A stretch of DNA of 64,000 nt from Thraustochytrium sp. TN22 (taxonomy: Eukaryota; Sar; Bigyra; Thraustochytrida; Thraustochytriidae): the NCBI GenBank assembly GCA_013306675.1, contig JABLUY010000001.1:528334-592333 (forward strand). Direction: 5' to 3'. The translations under genes were made by a program, and so were the position numbers. Positions 49,637 to 58,990 of this stretch are shown piece by piece. The notes beneath the pieces were generated by a model. The model saw nothing but the letters and a program-made list of their open reading frames with translations. It was not told where the DNA came from and did not search any database. The number at the start of each line of letters is the position of its first letter. Within the stretch, counting starts at the first letter, position 1.

Positions 49637-50247
49637 CATTGGCGTCTATACGTGTCGATCAAAAGATTTCCGTTCGCCACTCCGGTCCCGCCGTGATGAA
49701 GATTGAAAGAACCTCAGACATTTGACTGCTATCGTCGTCGAGAGTCACGACGCAGCGTCCACGTACTTTCTTGCGCGCACACGCTTGATAGCCCGCATGG
49801 GACCCAAAGAAAGCAGAAAGAGCTGGCAGCGTCCCGCTCTTGGTCCAACTTGCGGGAAATCCGGGTCTAGTTTGGTTATTTTTTGAAATCATGTGTACTT
49901 TCACGCTTTCCCACTCACGCGTGTGTGGCTGACTGAAACGGGCTCGTCTGTTTGAGCTACTAGCCACCAGCTGTTCGGGCTACCAGCCACCAGGCTAGTA
50001 GCCAGCTAGAGGAAAACATGCAATGTGCCCGCCCGCCTGCACGCATGCTCTAGTTGCTGGTTGATTCGCTCGACAGGCCGGACGGCTCAGCAGGTGCACT
50101 GTGCCGGATACTGCGTGATCATGCTACCCTATTGAGCGAGCGCCTGCATGCTTGGCTTGGCATGCTTGGCTTGGCTTGGCTTGGCTTGGCTTGGCATAGG
50201 CTTGCCCGGGGTACCCACCCCTGCATCCTCTCGGCCAACAGGCGAGG
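49637..50247. other. Gene-poor region, right edge
   Basis: No gene. (CTTGG)n pentanucleotide repeat at about 50150-50200, just past the 3' end of the SWIB gene. GCTA/CCAGCCACCAG phrases at 49960-50005. Confidence 0.5.
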
Positions 50248-51228
50248 TCACTCGTCGTCCTTATAAAAGTGGGGGCTGATGAACTTGTTCATGGAGAACA
50301 TGGTGACCTTGTCGTGCTTGAGGAGGACCTTGAGAGTGTCATCGCAGATGATCTCTCGCTTGTCCTTGGGGTTCTGAAGGTCATTGGCGCGGATGTGCTC
50401 CCAGAGCTTCTTGGTCACCTCGGGGCGCGACGCGGTTTCCTTGCCCATGAAATCGCTGAGCGCCTCGCTGATGCGTACCTCCTTGTTGAAGCCGCTGGAG
50501 CTCTTCTTGGCGCCACTGGACTGCCTGGCGCGCTTGGTCTTGTTCGGGGTAGAGCGCGAGCTCTTGCGCTTGGAGCGGCCGCCGGCGCCCGCGTCGGTAT
50601 CCTCGAGCTTGGACAGGTCGAACTCCCTGTTGCCCTCGTCCCACTCCTTCTTGGCGATCATGTGCGCCCCGATGAACTTGTTGATGTTGAACATGGAAAC
50701 CTCGTCGCGGAGGAAGAGCGCGCGCAGCTTGTCGTCGCACATGATGTGGCGCTTGTCGGCCGGATTTTGCAGGTTCTTGTCCCTGATGTACTTCCAGAGC
50801 TTGCTCACCACCTGGGGCCGCGTCTCCTCCTCGCAGCCCAGCAGCTCGGCGAGTCCTGGCGCCAGCACGTAGGGCGCCTTGGCGAAGCCGCCGCTGCCGC
50901 CACCGCCGCCACGGCTGCCGCCCTTCTTCTTGCCCCTTTTGGTCGCGGGAGGCTCAGACCCACTCGAGAACACGGAGCTCTCGCTTTCACTCTCGTTGGC
51001 CGCCTCCTGCAGCCGCATGACCTCCTCCAGGAGCAGCTTCTTGAAGGCGGCCTTGTGCACGGGGCGCCCTCCTAGCAACTTCGACACGGCATCGCGCGCG
51101 TCTTTGATCTTCACGCTCGTCGCGTCCTCGAACCCGGCCATGTACTCGCGCAGCTTCGGCAGGAGCTCCTCGGCGGCGCTCACCGGCGCGTCGGCCTCCA
51201 GCTTCACATCCGTCGGCTCCTCCTTCAT
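50248..51228 (-). CDS. Chromatin-type protein with DEK-C-like N-terminus and two SWIB/MDM2 domains
   Basis: 326 residues. Residues 12-80 are a helical, DEK-C-like region (AAEELLPKLREYMAGFED ... SKLLGGRPVHKAAFKKLL). A Ser/Glu patch and a basic linker follow. Two SWIB domains: about 118-190 (LAPGLAELLGCEEETRPQVV, LWKYIRDKNLQNPADKRHI, CDDKLRALF) and about 252-322 (ISEALSDFMGKETASRPEVT, LWEHIRANDLQNPKDKREI, CDDTLKVLL). This order, DEK-C then SWIB, is found in plant and algal nuclear proteins and in the yeast Uaf30/Tri1 group, which act in RNA polymerase I transcription (UAF) or chromatin. The basic linker (KRKSSRSTPNKTKRAR) looks like a nuclear localisation signal. The specific role is inferred. 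Confidence 0.92.
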   Translation of the reverse strand: MKEEPTDVKLEADAPVSAAEELLPKLREYMAGFEDATSVKIKDARDAVSKLLGGRPVHKAAFKKLLLEEVMRLQEAANESESESSVFSSGSEPPATKRGKKKGGSRGGGGGSGGFAKAPYVLAPGLAELLGCEEETRPQVVSKLWKYIRDKNLQNPADKRHIMCDDKLRALFLRDEVSMFNINKFIGAHMIAKKEWDEGNREFDLSKLEDTDAGAGGRSKRKSSRSTPNKTKRARQSSGAKKSSSGFNKEVRISEALSDFMGKETASRPEVTKKLWEHIRANDLQNPKDKREIICDDTLKVLLKHDKVTMFSMNKFISPHFYKDDE

Positions 51229-51414
51229 CCTGCCGTTTTCCGTCCGGGCCGCGGCCGGAGCGCGCGCGCGGTGCTCGCTCCCGCCCTCCTCCCGCCTGCC
51301 CTCGCCGCGCGCGAGCGCCTTCGCGCGCGCCCGCCCGCCGCGCGCGGCCTGGCGGCCTCGCGAGCGCGGATATGGCTCGCCGCAGCCGCCAAAAGCCGCC
51401 GCCGTAGCCGCCGC

Positions 51415-51445
<31 letters not shown>

Positions 51446-51493
51446 GCGGGCCGCCGCAGGCCGCTCCGCGCCCGCCCCGCCGCCGCCGCCGCC

Positions 51494-51524
<31 letters not shown>

Positions 51525-52122
51525 GCGCCCGAGCGAGCGAGCGAGCCGCGCGCGTTGCCGTTCTGGGCGCGGCGGCGGGGCGGCCAAAAACGTGAACTTG
51601 AACTTCTTCAGGTTCGCCCTCAAGGTCGCCCTCAAGTTCAACGTCGAGTTGAGCTCCAGGCTGGACGTCGAGCTTCGGCCGCGCCGCGCGGCGAAAAGGA
51701 CGTTCACCCTAGGTCAACTTGCACACCTCCGGCGGCCTCGACAAGTTGGCAACTGCCTGCTGCCTGGCTGCCTGCGGGTGCGCTAAGAAGTTAGCGCGCG
51801 CCCAGGCGCCGCCGCCGCCAGCCTTCGAGCTCTCGGCGCCGGCGGGGCAGGTTGCGGCATGCAGTGGTCGATCGTACATGCTTGCAGTGGTATACTGGGG
51901 GCTAAGATTTGGGGTGAGGAGGACCTCGAGCGAGGTCCTGGCGCCGGCGCGCCCCCTGCTCGGGAGGGAGGGCTGGGCGGGAGGTGGCTCGAGGACTGGT
52001 TTAACAGGGCTAGTGCGAGGCGCTCAGGGCGCTCCTGGCGCTCAGGGCGCTCCTGGCACTCCTCCGGATGCTCCTGGCGCTCCAGGCAGGCGGGTGGGAC
52101 GCGCATGGCGCTCGCGTGCAGT
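51229..52122. other. Spacer upstream of SWIB gene
   Basis: 894 bp; no gene. Very GC-rich (GCC)n repeats at 51410-51535, then AACTTGAACTTC / CTCAAGGTCGCCCTCAAG phrases (51590-51660), then repeats of GCGCTC(C/A)GG at 52018-52080. Confidence 0.5.
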
Positions 52123-52761
52123 TTAGCCGAGGCAAAAGGAGAGCACGCGACTGACAGTGCCCTGAAGCATGCGGCGGCCGTAGGGAATGTAGCTGGCCAT
52201 GAGCCAGAGGTAGCTGGAAAACTGCACGATGATGAGCGCAAAGCAAAGAATGCCGAGGTGGAGGTAAATGGCGGCGATAAAGGTGAGGACGAGGGTGGTG
52301 AGGTAGATGATGGCTGCGAGGCGGCGCGTCTCGTTGAAGAGCGTCTTGAAGAAGCGCGAGGGCCCGACAAAGAACATGCTGGAGCCGAGCGAGAGAACGT
52401 TGCCCATGGTGTAGGGCACGGCGAACTTCTCTGGCTTGAGGACGATGGACGGCACGAAGAAGGACGCGCTAAGACTCATAAAGGTGCCAAGCGAGAAGCA
52501 AATGAGAAAGCCGTAGAGGCGCGTCTCGTAGCTGAGGTCGCCGCAGAGCGCCGAGATCTCGCTGTCCATGTTGGTGCCCGGGTCCGCGCCCTCGGGCTCC
52601 ACGCGCTCCGCGTTCTCCGCCAAGCTAAAGGACGGCAGCGAGGAGAAGAAGCCCCAGCGGCTGCTGCTCGTGCCGCTGGCCTCGCCCAGCTCCGGGTCCG
52701 TCGCCGCGTCCACGAAGGCGGCGGACTCGCCGGCGTCGTTGCTGCGCCCGAAGAGAAACAT
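52123..52761 (-). CDS. SFT2-family vesicle transport protein
   Basis: 212 residues from the ATG at 52761 (MFLFGRSND); the longer frame is arginine/alanine-rich and starts at a non-ATG codon. Residues 1-80 are cytosolic and disordered. Then four membrane spans: LYGFLICFSLGTFMSLSASF, PYTMGNVLSLGSSMFFVG, LAAIIYLTTLVLTFIAAIYL and LGILCFALIIVQFSSYLWLM, ending IPYGRRMLQG. The short loop FKTLFNETRRLAA between spans 2 and 3 is diagnostic for SFT2/Got1-like proteins. SFT2 assists fusion of endosome- or retrograde-derived vesicles with the Golgi. N-terminal extension is longer than in yeast. Strong family fit. Confidence 0.93.
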   Translation of the reverse strand: MFLFGRSNDAGESAAFVDAATDPELGEASGTSSSRWGFFSSLPSFSLAENAERVEPEGADPGTNMDSEISALCGDLSYETRLYGFLICFSLGTFMSLSASFFVPSIVLKPEKFAVPYTMGNVLSLGSSMFFVGPSRFFKTLFNETRRLAAIIYLTTLVLTFIAAIYLHLGILCFALIIVQFSSYLWLMASYIPYGRRMLQGTVSRVLSFCLG

Positions 52762-53323
52762 GGCGCCGGCGCCCGTCTCCGCCTCGCTGCCGCTGCTGTC
52801 GCGCGAGCGCACGCGCGCGCGCGAGAGCGGGTCGGCGCGTTGCGCCCCTGCTGGCCCGCCCGCCGCCGCCGCTGGCCCTGCCGCGCGCGCGAGCGAGCCG
52901 GAGAGTCCAGCCCGGTCTGGCGCCGAGCCGGGCCGGGCGGCGGCGCAAGGAGGCAAGACTTGAGGGCCGGCGGCGAGACGATGATGATGATCTCCAGCCT
53001 AAGTCTAGCTAGGCACGGCGCCGCGAATATGGTCTCCGGCTCGCTGTCGCACGCGTGCGGCACGGCCAAAGTCAAGCTCTCGTCACGCTTCGTCTTTTCG
53101 CGCCGCTCCATCTCCAGCCCGAGCACCACGGCGAAGAAGGCCTCACTGCTGCACGCGCACAGCTGGCGTCATCACGCCTCTTCCCACGCTGCTCTCGGGC
53201 CTCTTCCCGCGCTTCTCTCGGACAAGATGGAGCATCACATGCAAAGGTCATCGTCATGATCATTACGGAAACTCGTACCACACGGCTGCGCCTGCAGGGC
53301 AGTGCCGCGTGAATTCCACGTCT
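52762..53323. other. SFT2 5' flank and 3' flank of the QT-motif gene
   Basis: 562 bp; no gene seen. A CGAGAGCG/GCGCGC-rich patch at 52800-52830 lies in the SFT2 5' leader. ATGATGATGAT at 52979-52989. Nothing else of note. Confidence 0.4.
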
Positions 53324-54952
53324 TCAGAGCAGCTGGTTGATGCGGCGCAGGTCAGAGACCTGGTCCGAGACGGCGCTGGACACGCTGCGCACGTCGTCGA
53401 GCTTCTGCTTCCAGTCCGCGGCGCTGCCGAGCAGGGCGTCGGCGTCGTCGACGTCGCGCGCGCGCGGCGTCTTCTCGCCCTGTGGTTGTTTGCGCTTGTC
53501 GTAGGTGCCGCCCCCGTTGCGGCTGCCCTCCTGCAGAAGCGCAAGGCGCTCCTCGTACTGGGACGCCATGGACCGCACATAGCCGGCCTCGTCCGGGTTG
53601 CTCTTGCTGCGCTCCAGCGCGGCGCGCCGCCGCTGCGGGGGCGGCGTGCGCCGCGCGTCCAGGCGCTCCTGAATGCGGTTGAGCGTCTCGCGCAACGAGT
53701 CCGCGTCGTCCGCGCTGCCCTCGCGAACGCCCGCCACGGTTTCCAGCTCTGGGATTGGGTCCACACCGGTGTCGGTCATGACGCGCGCCGGCATCTGGGG
53801 CTCCTCCTCTTTCATCGCCGGCGCGCGGGCCTCGGCCTCGGCCTCGGTTTCCGCCTCCGCCTCAGGCTCAGTCTGGGCGCTGGCCTCGACGCGATCGACC
53901 ACGGGCACGGGCGTGGGCGCCGGGAGCGTCGGATCCTCCGCCGGCGCCTTCGTCGGCTCCTCCGCCGGCGCCTCCGTCTCCGTCGCCGCGTCCTGTCGCT
54001 CGAGGGCGGCGGTCTGCACCCCGGTCTCCTCGGTCTCTACGACGGACCGGGCCAAGGGGTCCGCCGTCTGCACGCTAGCGTCCGCGGTCTCGCGGGTCTC
54101 AGTCGCCATGACCGTCTGGCTGGACGCGTCGCACGTCCGCGCCGCCTCCGCCGTCGCCAGCGGGACATCCCTATTGTTCACGTCGGGCTCGCCCGGCGCC
54201 GCGGACCGCCCGGGCCTTACCAGCCTGACGTGCACGGCCTTGGCCACCGGCACGTCCTCCTCGCTCACGTCTTCTTGCTGCTCCTCGTCCGCGCCGGCGA
54301 ACGGCACAGGGGGGTCCCGGGCCGGGAGCCCGCTCACCACGTCCAGGGCCGACCCGAAGCCCGCGCGCGCCAGCTTGAGGTCGCGCGGCGAATGCGCCTG
54401 CGCCCGCGCCTGCGCCTGCGCCTGCGCCTGCTCGGCCGCCGGCGCCTCGTCCACGACGTCCTCGTCGCCCTCGGGGACGTCCACGAAGGCGCCGTCGGAG
54501 TCCGCGTCGCCGCCGGTAGGGCTGCTGGCGGCTTGGAGCTTGGCCAGAAGCCGCCGCGACGCCTCGGTCGGGTCAGCTGCCAGCTTGAGCGTCTGCTCGC
54601 CGTGCAGTTGCCGCCCGGGCGACTGCGGCGGCGTGTGGCGCCACGGCGACCCCGGGCTGCCGGGTCCCTCGATGGCCAGCGGCGAGCGCGGGCTTGTCGG
54701 CGAGCCCAAGCTGTGCGGATGGCGCCGCTCGCGCAGCCTGCGTCGCGACTGCAGCATCTGGCGCACCGTGTCGCCGTACTCGGTCACCCAGGGTCCATCC
54801 TCGCGCGCGGCCTGCGTGCCTGACGCGAAGTTGGCCAGCGAGGCGTGGTCCACGGGCTTGCCGGGCGGCTGCCCGAGCCCCATGGCGCGCGCGTCGCCAT
54901 ACCACGTCAGGCTTCCCAGGTGGTCTCCGCCCTCCCACGCAGGCGCCTGCAT
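53324..54952 (-). CDS. Disordered protein with four LC8-type QT motifs
   Basis: 542 residues, not recognised. Mostly disordered: a Trp-containing start (MQAPAWEGGDHLGSLTWYGD), an SP-rich part (SLGSPTSPRSP), an AQAQAQARAQA run, then an acidic region. Four short motifs stand out at about residues 280-362: DASSQTVM, DASVQTAD, ETGVQTAA and EASAQTEP. Each fits the x-[S/T/V/A]-Q-T pattern by which dynein light chain LC8 (DYNLL) binds disordered partners; such sites normally come in series. The C-terminus is more ordered with a predicted coiled coil (SLRETLNRIQERLDARR, SAVSDQVSDLRRINQLL). A dimerised ciliary or centrosomal scaffold is plausible. Function is inferred from motif only. Confidence 0.8.
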   Translation of the reverse strand: MQAPAWEGGDHLGSLTWYGDARAMGLGQPPGKPVDHASLANFASGTQAAREDGPWVTEYGDTVRQMLQSRRRLRERRHPHSLGSPTSPRSPLAIEGPGSPGSPWRHTPPQSPGRQLHGEQTLKLAADPTEASRRLLAKLQAASSPTGGDADSDGAFVDVPEGDEDVVDEAPAAEQAQAQAQARAQAHSPRDLKLARAGFGSALDVVSGLPARDPPVPFAGADEEQQEDVSEEDVPVAKAVHVRLVRPGRSAAPGEPDVNNRDVPLATAEAARTCDASSQTVMATETRETADASVQTADPLARSVVETEETGVQTAALERQDAATETEAPAEEPTKAPAEDPTLPAPTPVPVVDRVEASAQTEPEAEAETEAEAEARAPAMKEEEPQMPARVMTDTGVDPIPELETVAGVREGSADDADSLRETLNRIQERLDARRTPPPQRRRAALERSKSNPDEAGYVRSMASQYEERLALLQEGSRNGGGTYDKRKQPQGEKTPRARDVDDADALLGSAADWKQKLDDVRSVSSAVSDQVSDLRRINQLL

Positions 54953-55679
54953 GGCCTCGCCGCCCGCGCCGCGTCGCCGCGCCGCTGCCGCCCGCGCCGC
55001 GGTGCGAGGAGACGAGACGAGACGAGATGACGAGATGAGATGTGAGATGGACTGCGCCGCCGCGCCCGCCGCGCCCGCCGCCCCACGGCCGCGCCGCCGC
55101 GCCGCGCCCGCCGCTGGCCGGCGACGAGGCCGCCGCCGCTCCGCCGCGCTCGCGCGCCGCTTCCCGTTCTGCGCGGCCCGTGCGCGCGAGCGGAGTTGGC
55201 GGACTTGGACTGCCTCGACTGCGCTTTCTCAGCAGCAGCGAGGCTCCGAGGCAACCAACTAGCCTAGGCTAGCCATAGTTACTAAAGCTGCACGCGCTCG
55301 CGCACGCGCACGCGCCCTCCAAGCCGCCCAACCTTCTCCAAAGCCTGCACGGGCTGGGAGGCGGCCAGGAGCGAATCAAATCAGATCGGGCTCCCGGAGG
55401 CCCGCCATGTCGGCGAGCTTGTCGAGCTCTGGTCATCGGCGGAGTCGGCGACTCTCGTTCGGTGCGTTCATTAGCCTAGCCGCAGCGAGCGCACAAGGCC
55501 AAGCCGCGGGGGATCGGGTGCGGACAGCTGGAGAGAGGCAGGATCATTGAGCCCGACGAGCGAGGCCGAGAAGCGAGATGAGCTGACAAGAAGGTTCTGG
55601 GTCGTCTTGCGACTGGTGAGTGGGTCTCAGATGAGTGGGTCTCAGATGCTTCAGGTTCATGATCAAGTGCACAAAGTCA
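54953..55679. other. Spacer with GAGTCGGCGACTC palindrome
   Basis: 727 bp; no gene. (GAGAC)n pentamer repeat at 55010-55030, GC-rich CGCCG stretch to 55150, and a perfect 13-bp palindrome GAGTCGGCGACTC at 55442-55454 (the complement of the one at 11485-11497). The direct repeat TGAGTGGGTCTCAGATG is at 55616 and 55633. Confidence 0.5.
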
Positions 55680-57299
55680 TCAGGGCAGCTCGCAGAGGTC
55701 CGGCACGAGGCCGGCGAGCTCGGTCGAGTTGTAGGACAAGAGGCCGCTGGACGCCGACGGCTCGTAGGCGCCCTCGTCGAGCGGCACGTAGACCAGGATG
55801 ACGTCATCTTCGACCAGGGCCTCGGCCGCCAGTGCCTCGACACAGGCCTGCAGCGCCTCCGCAGTGGGCCGATCCCTTTTCTTGATGCCGTCGCAGAGCC
55901 TGGCGAGCGACTTGTCTGCCTTGCCGGACGAAAGGTGACCGCCGGTGAAGGCAACCACGACCTGGAGCGCCTCCTTGCGGGCGTCCTTCTTTTGCAGTTT
56001 GAGCCCTCCCTTGTAGGCCAGCGGCAGGTTAGACATCTCGTTGCCCTTGCACTTCTTCTGGACCATCCCGTCGATGGCCTTGTGGACCACCGTCAGGGAC
56101 TGGCTGTGCTTGAGACGGCGCGTAGCGCGTACCTTGCTGTCAAAGATGAGCGCGCCAACGCGGTCGCCGCCCTCGAAGTCGAATTCGGCGGCGAAGGCCT
56201 TGGCCTGGTTGGCCGCCGCGACGCAGTCTTCCTCGAACCCGCTCCCGTCGATGGCCAGGACCATATCAAAGACGCGACACTCGCTCGCGGCGGAAGGGAC
56301 GGGCGTGGGCGCCACGGTCGGGGAGGGTGCCGAGGTGGGCGAGCAGAACTCCGTGATGGTGCCCACGAGGTTCTGCTCTTCCGTGAAGGAAGGCTGCGGG
56401 CCGCAGAGCGGGTTGCTATCGAAGTAGGTGTTCGTGAGGGTGCTGAGGGTGGCCAGACTCTGCGGAATCGTCGTGATGAGGTTCGTGCTCACGTAGATTT
56501 CCTCCAAGCTCGTCAGATCGCCCAGGCCCTCGGGCAGGCTGCCAAGCTTGTTGTTCTTGGCGTACAGCCACTCCAGCTTCGCAAGCTCGGTGATGCTGTC
56601 AGGTAGGGTTTCCAAAAGGTTGGTGCTGACAACGAGCTCGCGCAGCGCCGTGCAGCCTGACATCGAGGAGGGCAGCTCCTGCAGCGAGTTCCAGCTCACG
56701 TCGAGCGCCTCCAGCTGCGTGAGCTCGCCCAGGCCGGAAGGCAGCGCGGTCAGCTCGTTGTAGTCCGCGAAGAGCGTGTTGAGGTTGCGCAGGTTGCTCA
56801 TGGTCTGCGGCAGGTCCGACAGGCTATTGCCGTGGAGATCCAGCTCCGCGAGCTCGGTGAGCGCGCCAAAGCCCTCCGGGAGACTCTCCAGGCTGAGCTT
56901 TTGCAGAGACACATAGGTAAGCTTGGTCAGCTTCGAGATGCTCGATGGCAGTGCGGTCAGCTGCGGCGTCTTCTCGATAATCAGCTCGCGAAGGTTGGTG
57001 AGCTTGTCCAGTCGGTCCGGCACCGCTCTGCGCGCTGAGCTGCCATAGTAGGCCTCGGTCCACTCCAGGGTGAGAACCTTGGCCGGGTCCAGCCCACTGC
57101 GGCCGCCAACCTTGGGCATGGCCCCGTATCGGCAGTACACATTCACCGCCTCGCTCGGCTTGAGCGCGCCGCCCTCCCAATTCTCATCATAGTACTTGCA
57201 GAAGCCCTGCGCGGGCTGCCACGCCGCAGCGACACACGCCACGACCAGGAGCGCCTCCGCCGCCCTCCTGCTGCTCCTGCTGCCGTCGCGGCGCGCCAT
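55680..57299 (-). CDS. Secreted leucine-rich-repeat protein with VWA-like domain
   Basis: 539 residues from the ATG at 57299. Signal peptide about 1-32 (LLVVACVAAAWQPAQG). A Cys-containing cap (FCKYYDENW, VYCRYGAMPK) precedes about ten leucine-rich repeats (residues 85-320) of the LxxLPxxxxxLxxL type (LTALPSSISKLTKLTYV; LQELPSSMSGCTALRELV; LGSLPEGLGDLTSL). A Cys cap (NPLCGPQPSF ... EFCSPT) closes the array. A Pro/Thr linker (SAPSPTVAPTPVPSA) leads to a VWA-like domain (about 355-535): FDMVLAIDGSG, GDRVGALIFDS, VVVAFTGGHLSSG. The MIDAS reads DGSGF rather than DxSxS and TGG rather than TDG, so metal binding is doubtful. Probably an extracellular recognition or adhesion protein. No membrane anchor at the C-terminus. 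Confidence 0.88.
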   Translation of the reverse strand: MARRDGSRSSRRAAEALLVVACVAAAWQPAQGFCKYYDENWEGGALKPSEAVNVYCRYGAMPKVGGRSGLDPAKVLTLEWTEAYYGSSARRAVPDRLDKLTNLRELIIEKTPQLTALPSSISKLTKLTYVSLQKLSLESLPEGFGALTELAELDLHGNSLSDLPQTMSNLRNLNTLFADYNELTALPSGLGELTQLEALDVSWNSLQELPSSMSGCTALRELVVSTNLLETLPDSITELAKLEWLYAKNNKLGSLPEGLGDLTSLEEIYVSTNLITTIPQSLATLSTLTNTYFDSNPLCGPQPSFTEEQNLVGTITEFCSPTSAPSPTVAPTPVPSAASECRVFDMVLAIDGSGFEEDCVAAANQAKAFAAEFDFEGGDRVGALIFDSKVRATRRLKHSQSLTVVHKAIDGMVQKKCKGNEMSNLPLAYKGGLKLQKKDARKEALQVVVAFTGGHLSSGKADKSLARLCDGIKKRDRPTAEALQACVEALAAEALVEDDVILVYVPLDEGAYEPSASSGLLSYNSTELAGLVPDLCELP

Positions 57300-58310
57300 C
57301 GGCGCTAGACTTATCCTCGGGGCACGACCTCCACGCTTGCCGGCGTGGGCTTCGGACTTTGGGCTCTGTCGCCCGTCAGCGCCCGTCACGACGACATGTC
57401 GTGCCGTCCGGGCCGGATCGTCGGTGGCGGTGCGCCCGGTGCGCCGGTGCCGGGTCGGTGCCACCAGTGCAGCTCGCCGCAACAACGACGACACGCGACG
57501 CACGCGCCAATGCAGCCTGCAAAGCGTGCTGGCAGCTGGCTGCACCAGCCGCTGGCGACGAGCTGGCTACTGACAGGTTCGCTCGCCACAGTCGACCACA
57601 CGACGGCGAGTGCCACTATCCATGATGCTCCGCCACGGGCTTCTCGTCATCGCCGCCGCGAGCGCTGCAAGCGCCGCAAGCGCCAGACTGCAGCCATCGA
57701 TCCGCGAGCTGAGCCTGATCAGACTCGGAGGCGCCGCCACCTGGCCGGATCACCACCGACCGCGGCGCCATGACACCACTGGCCGTGCGACCGACGGCGT
57801 GACGTCCGTGCACCTCCACGGCGCGCGGCGCACCTCGTGTCCTGTCAAAGGCTCGAGGGCGGCTCGGGAGCAACCAAGTCAGAAGCCTGGCTGCGACGCT
57901 GTCATCAGAGTCAGACCAGCACTGCGCGGTGGCCGCCAGCCAGCCAGCCAGCCAGGCTGAGCCAGCCAACTTAGCTAGCCGCGAGCCGCCGCCGCTCGTT
58001 CCTCGCTGTCTCTGTGCCGCTGCGGCGAGACGTCCGCAGCCTGGCAGAAGCCAGCTAGCCAAGAGTTGGCCCGTGCTTGGCGCGAGCACTCGCTCAGACA
58101 CACCCGTGCTTGGCGCGAGCACTCGAAAATGACGCCCGCCCGCGGGCGATGGGGTCAGGCCACGTCAGGCCACACAGGCAGGGTTCGGCTGCGGCGCCAC
58201 CCACCGTGAGCCTGGCGGGTGATGGCACGCTTCAGCAGATCATGGGCGAATGTCTGACTCAGCGCTTGCAGCGCTGCCAGTGGTCATGGTGCCCGCTCAG
58301 CTTGCAGCAC
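57300..58310. other. Spacer upstream of the LRR-VWA gene
   Basis: No gene seen. The region should include the LRR-VWA promoter. CCAGCCAGCCAGCCAGG repeat at 57936-57955 and a direct repeat CTTGGCGCGAGCACTCG at 58075 and 58111. Confidence 0.45.
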
Positions 58311-58990
58311 TCAACACGGAGAATCGGTAAAACAATGCGATGCATCACCGGCCTTTTTTTTCTTTTCAAGAATCAACGAGCATTCGCCCGCCGCTGTTTT
58401 CAATGTTGGGCGCTTGAACGCAACGTCCTCGTGGGCGTAGCCGGCAGCGATACGAGCACCCAGCGCGGCAATACCGCCGTCACGTAGCATCCGGCACGTG
58501 ACCTTGAGCTTGCCGCTGGCGAGCGAGATAACCTCCTGCGTCGTCAGCATGGCACGCACTCCGAAGAAGTCGTAATGACCGTACATGACGACGGTCGGCA
58601 GCGCCCCATCCTGCAGGTGCTAGAATGTAGATCGTGGTCTCTTTGAGCAGCTCGCAGTTCGCGTCCTTTTCGAAGAGCGACACGGTCTTGAAGAAACGGG
58701 ACCGCCCACCAACGTACGTCCGCGTTGGCCATCCCGAGGCCATTGCGGCAAGGAACGTTCAAAGTCGATGTCATGCACGTCGCATTTCTCTGTGGCGTCC
58801 TTTTCGCACCTTGCAGTCGGCCCATTGCTTGCGCGTGGGCGCCGCTCGGCACCGTGAGTGGAGAGTCGAGACGCCGCACCTCACGGTGTCCGTCCCTAGC
58901 GCCAAGATCAAGGCGCCGTGGTGGAGGCTGACTCGGATGTCGGTACCAGTGGCAACGGTTGCCAAACGTATCGAATCATACGTCAACATC
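58311..58990 (-). pseudogene. Decayed protein-coding fragment, family uncertain
   Basis: On the minus strand, 58743-58630 reads RSRFFKTVSLFEKDANCELL then KETTIYILAPAG, and in another frame 58610-58350 reads ALPTVVMYGHYDFFGVRAML, then TTQEVISLASGKLKVTCRML and GGIAALGARIAAGYAHEDVAF. Both parts are far more protein-like than their surroundings, and they are offset in frame near 58600-58630 with a stop in between. VVMYGHYD recalls the YGHxD motif of M20 peptidases, but the rest does not clearly fit. No good start or end is visible. I regard it as a broken host gene; an unrecognised intron is the alternative. Confidence 0.45.

Noticed and set aside
43833-50247. Retroelement or other virus-like fossil in the gene desert
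   Set aside because: No reverse transcriptase, integrase, protease or capsid-like motif and no long terminal repeats seen; the debris looks like host genes.
53309-54823. 504-codon plus-strand frame opposite the QT-motif gene
   Set aside because: Arginine/leucine-rich antisense composition; the minus strand has the ordered motifs and ATG.
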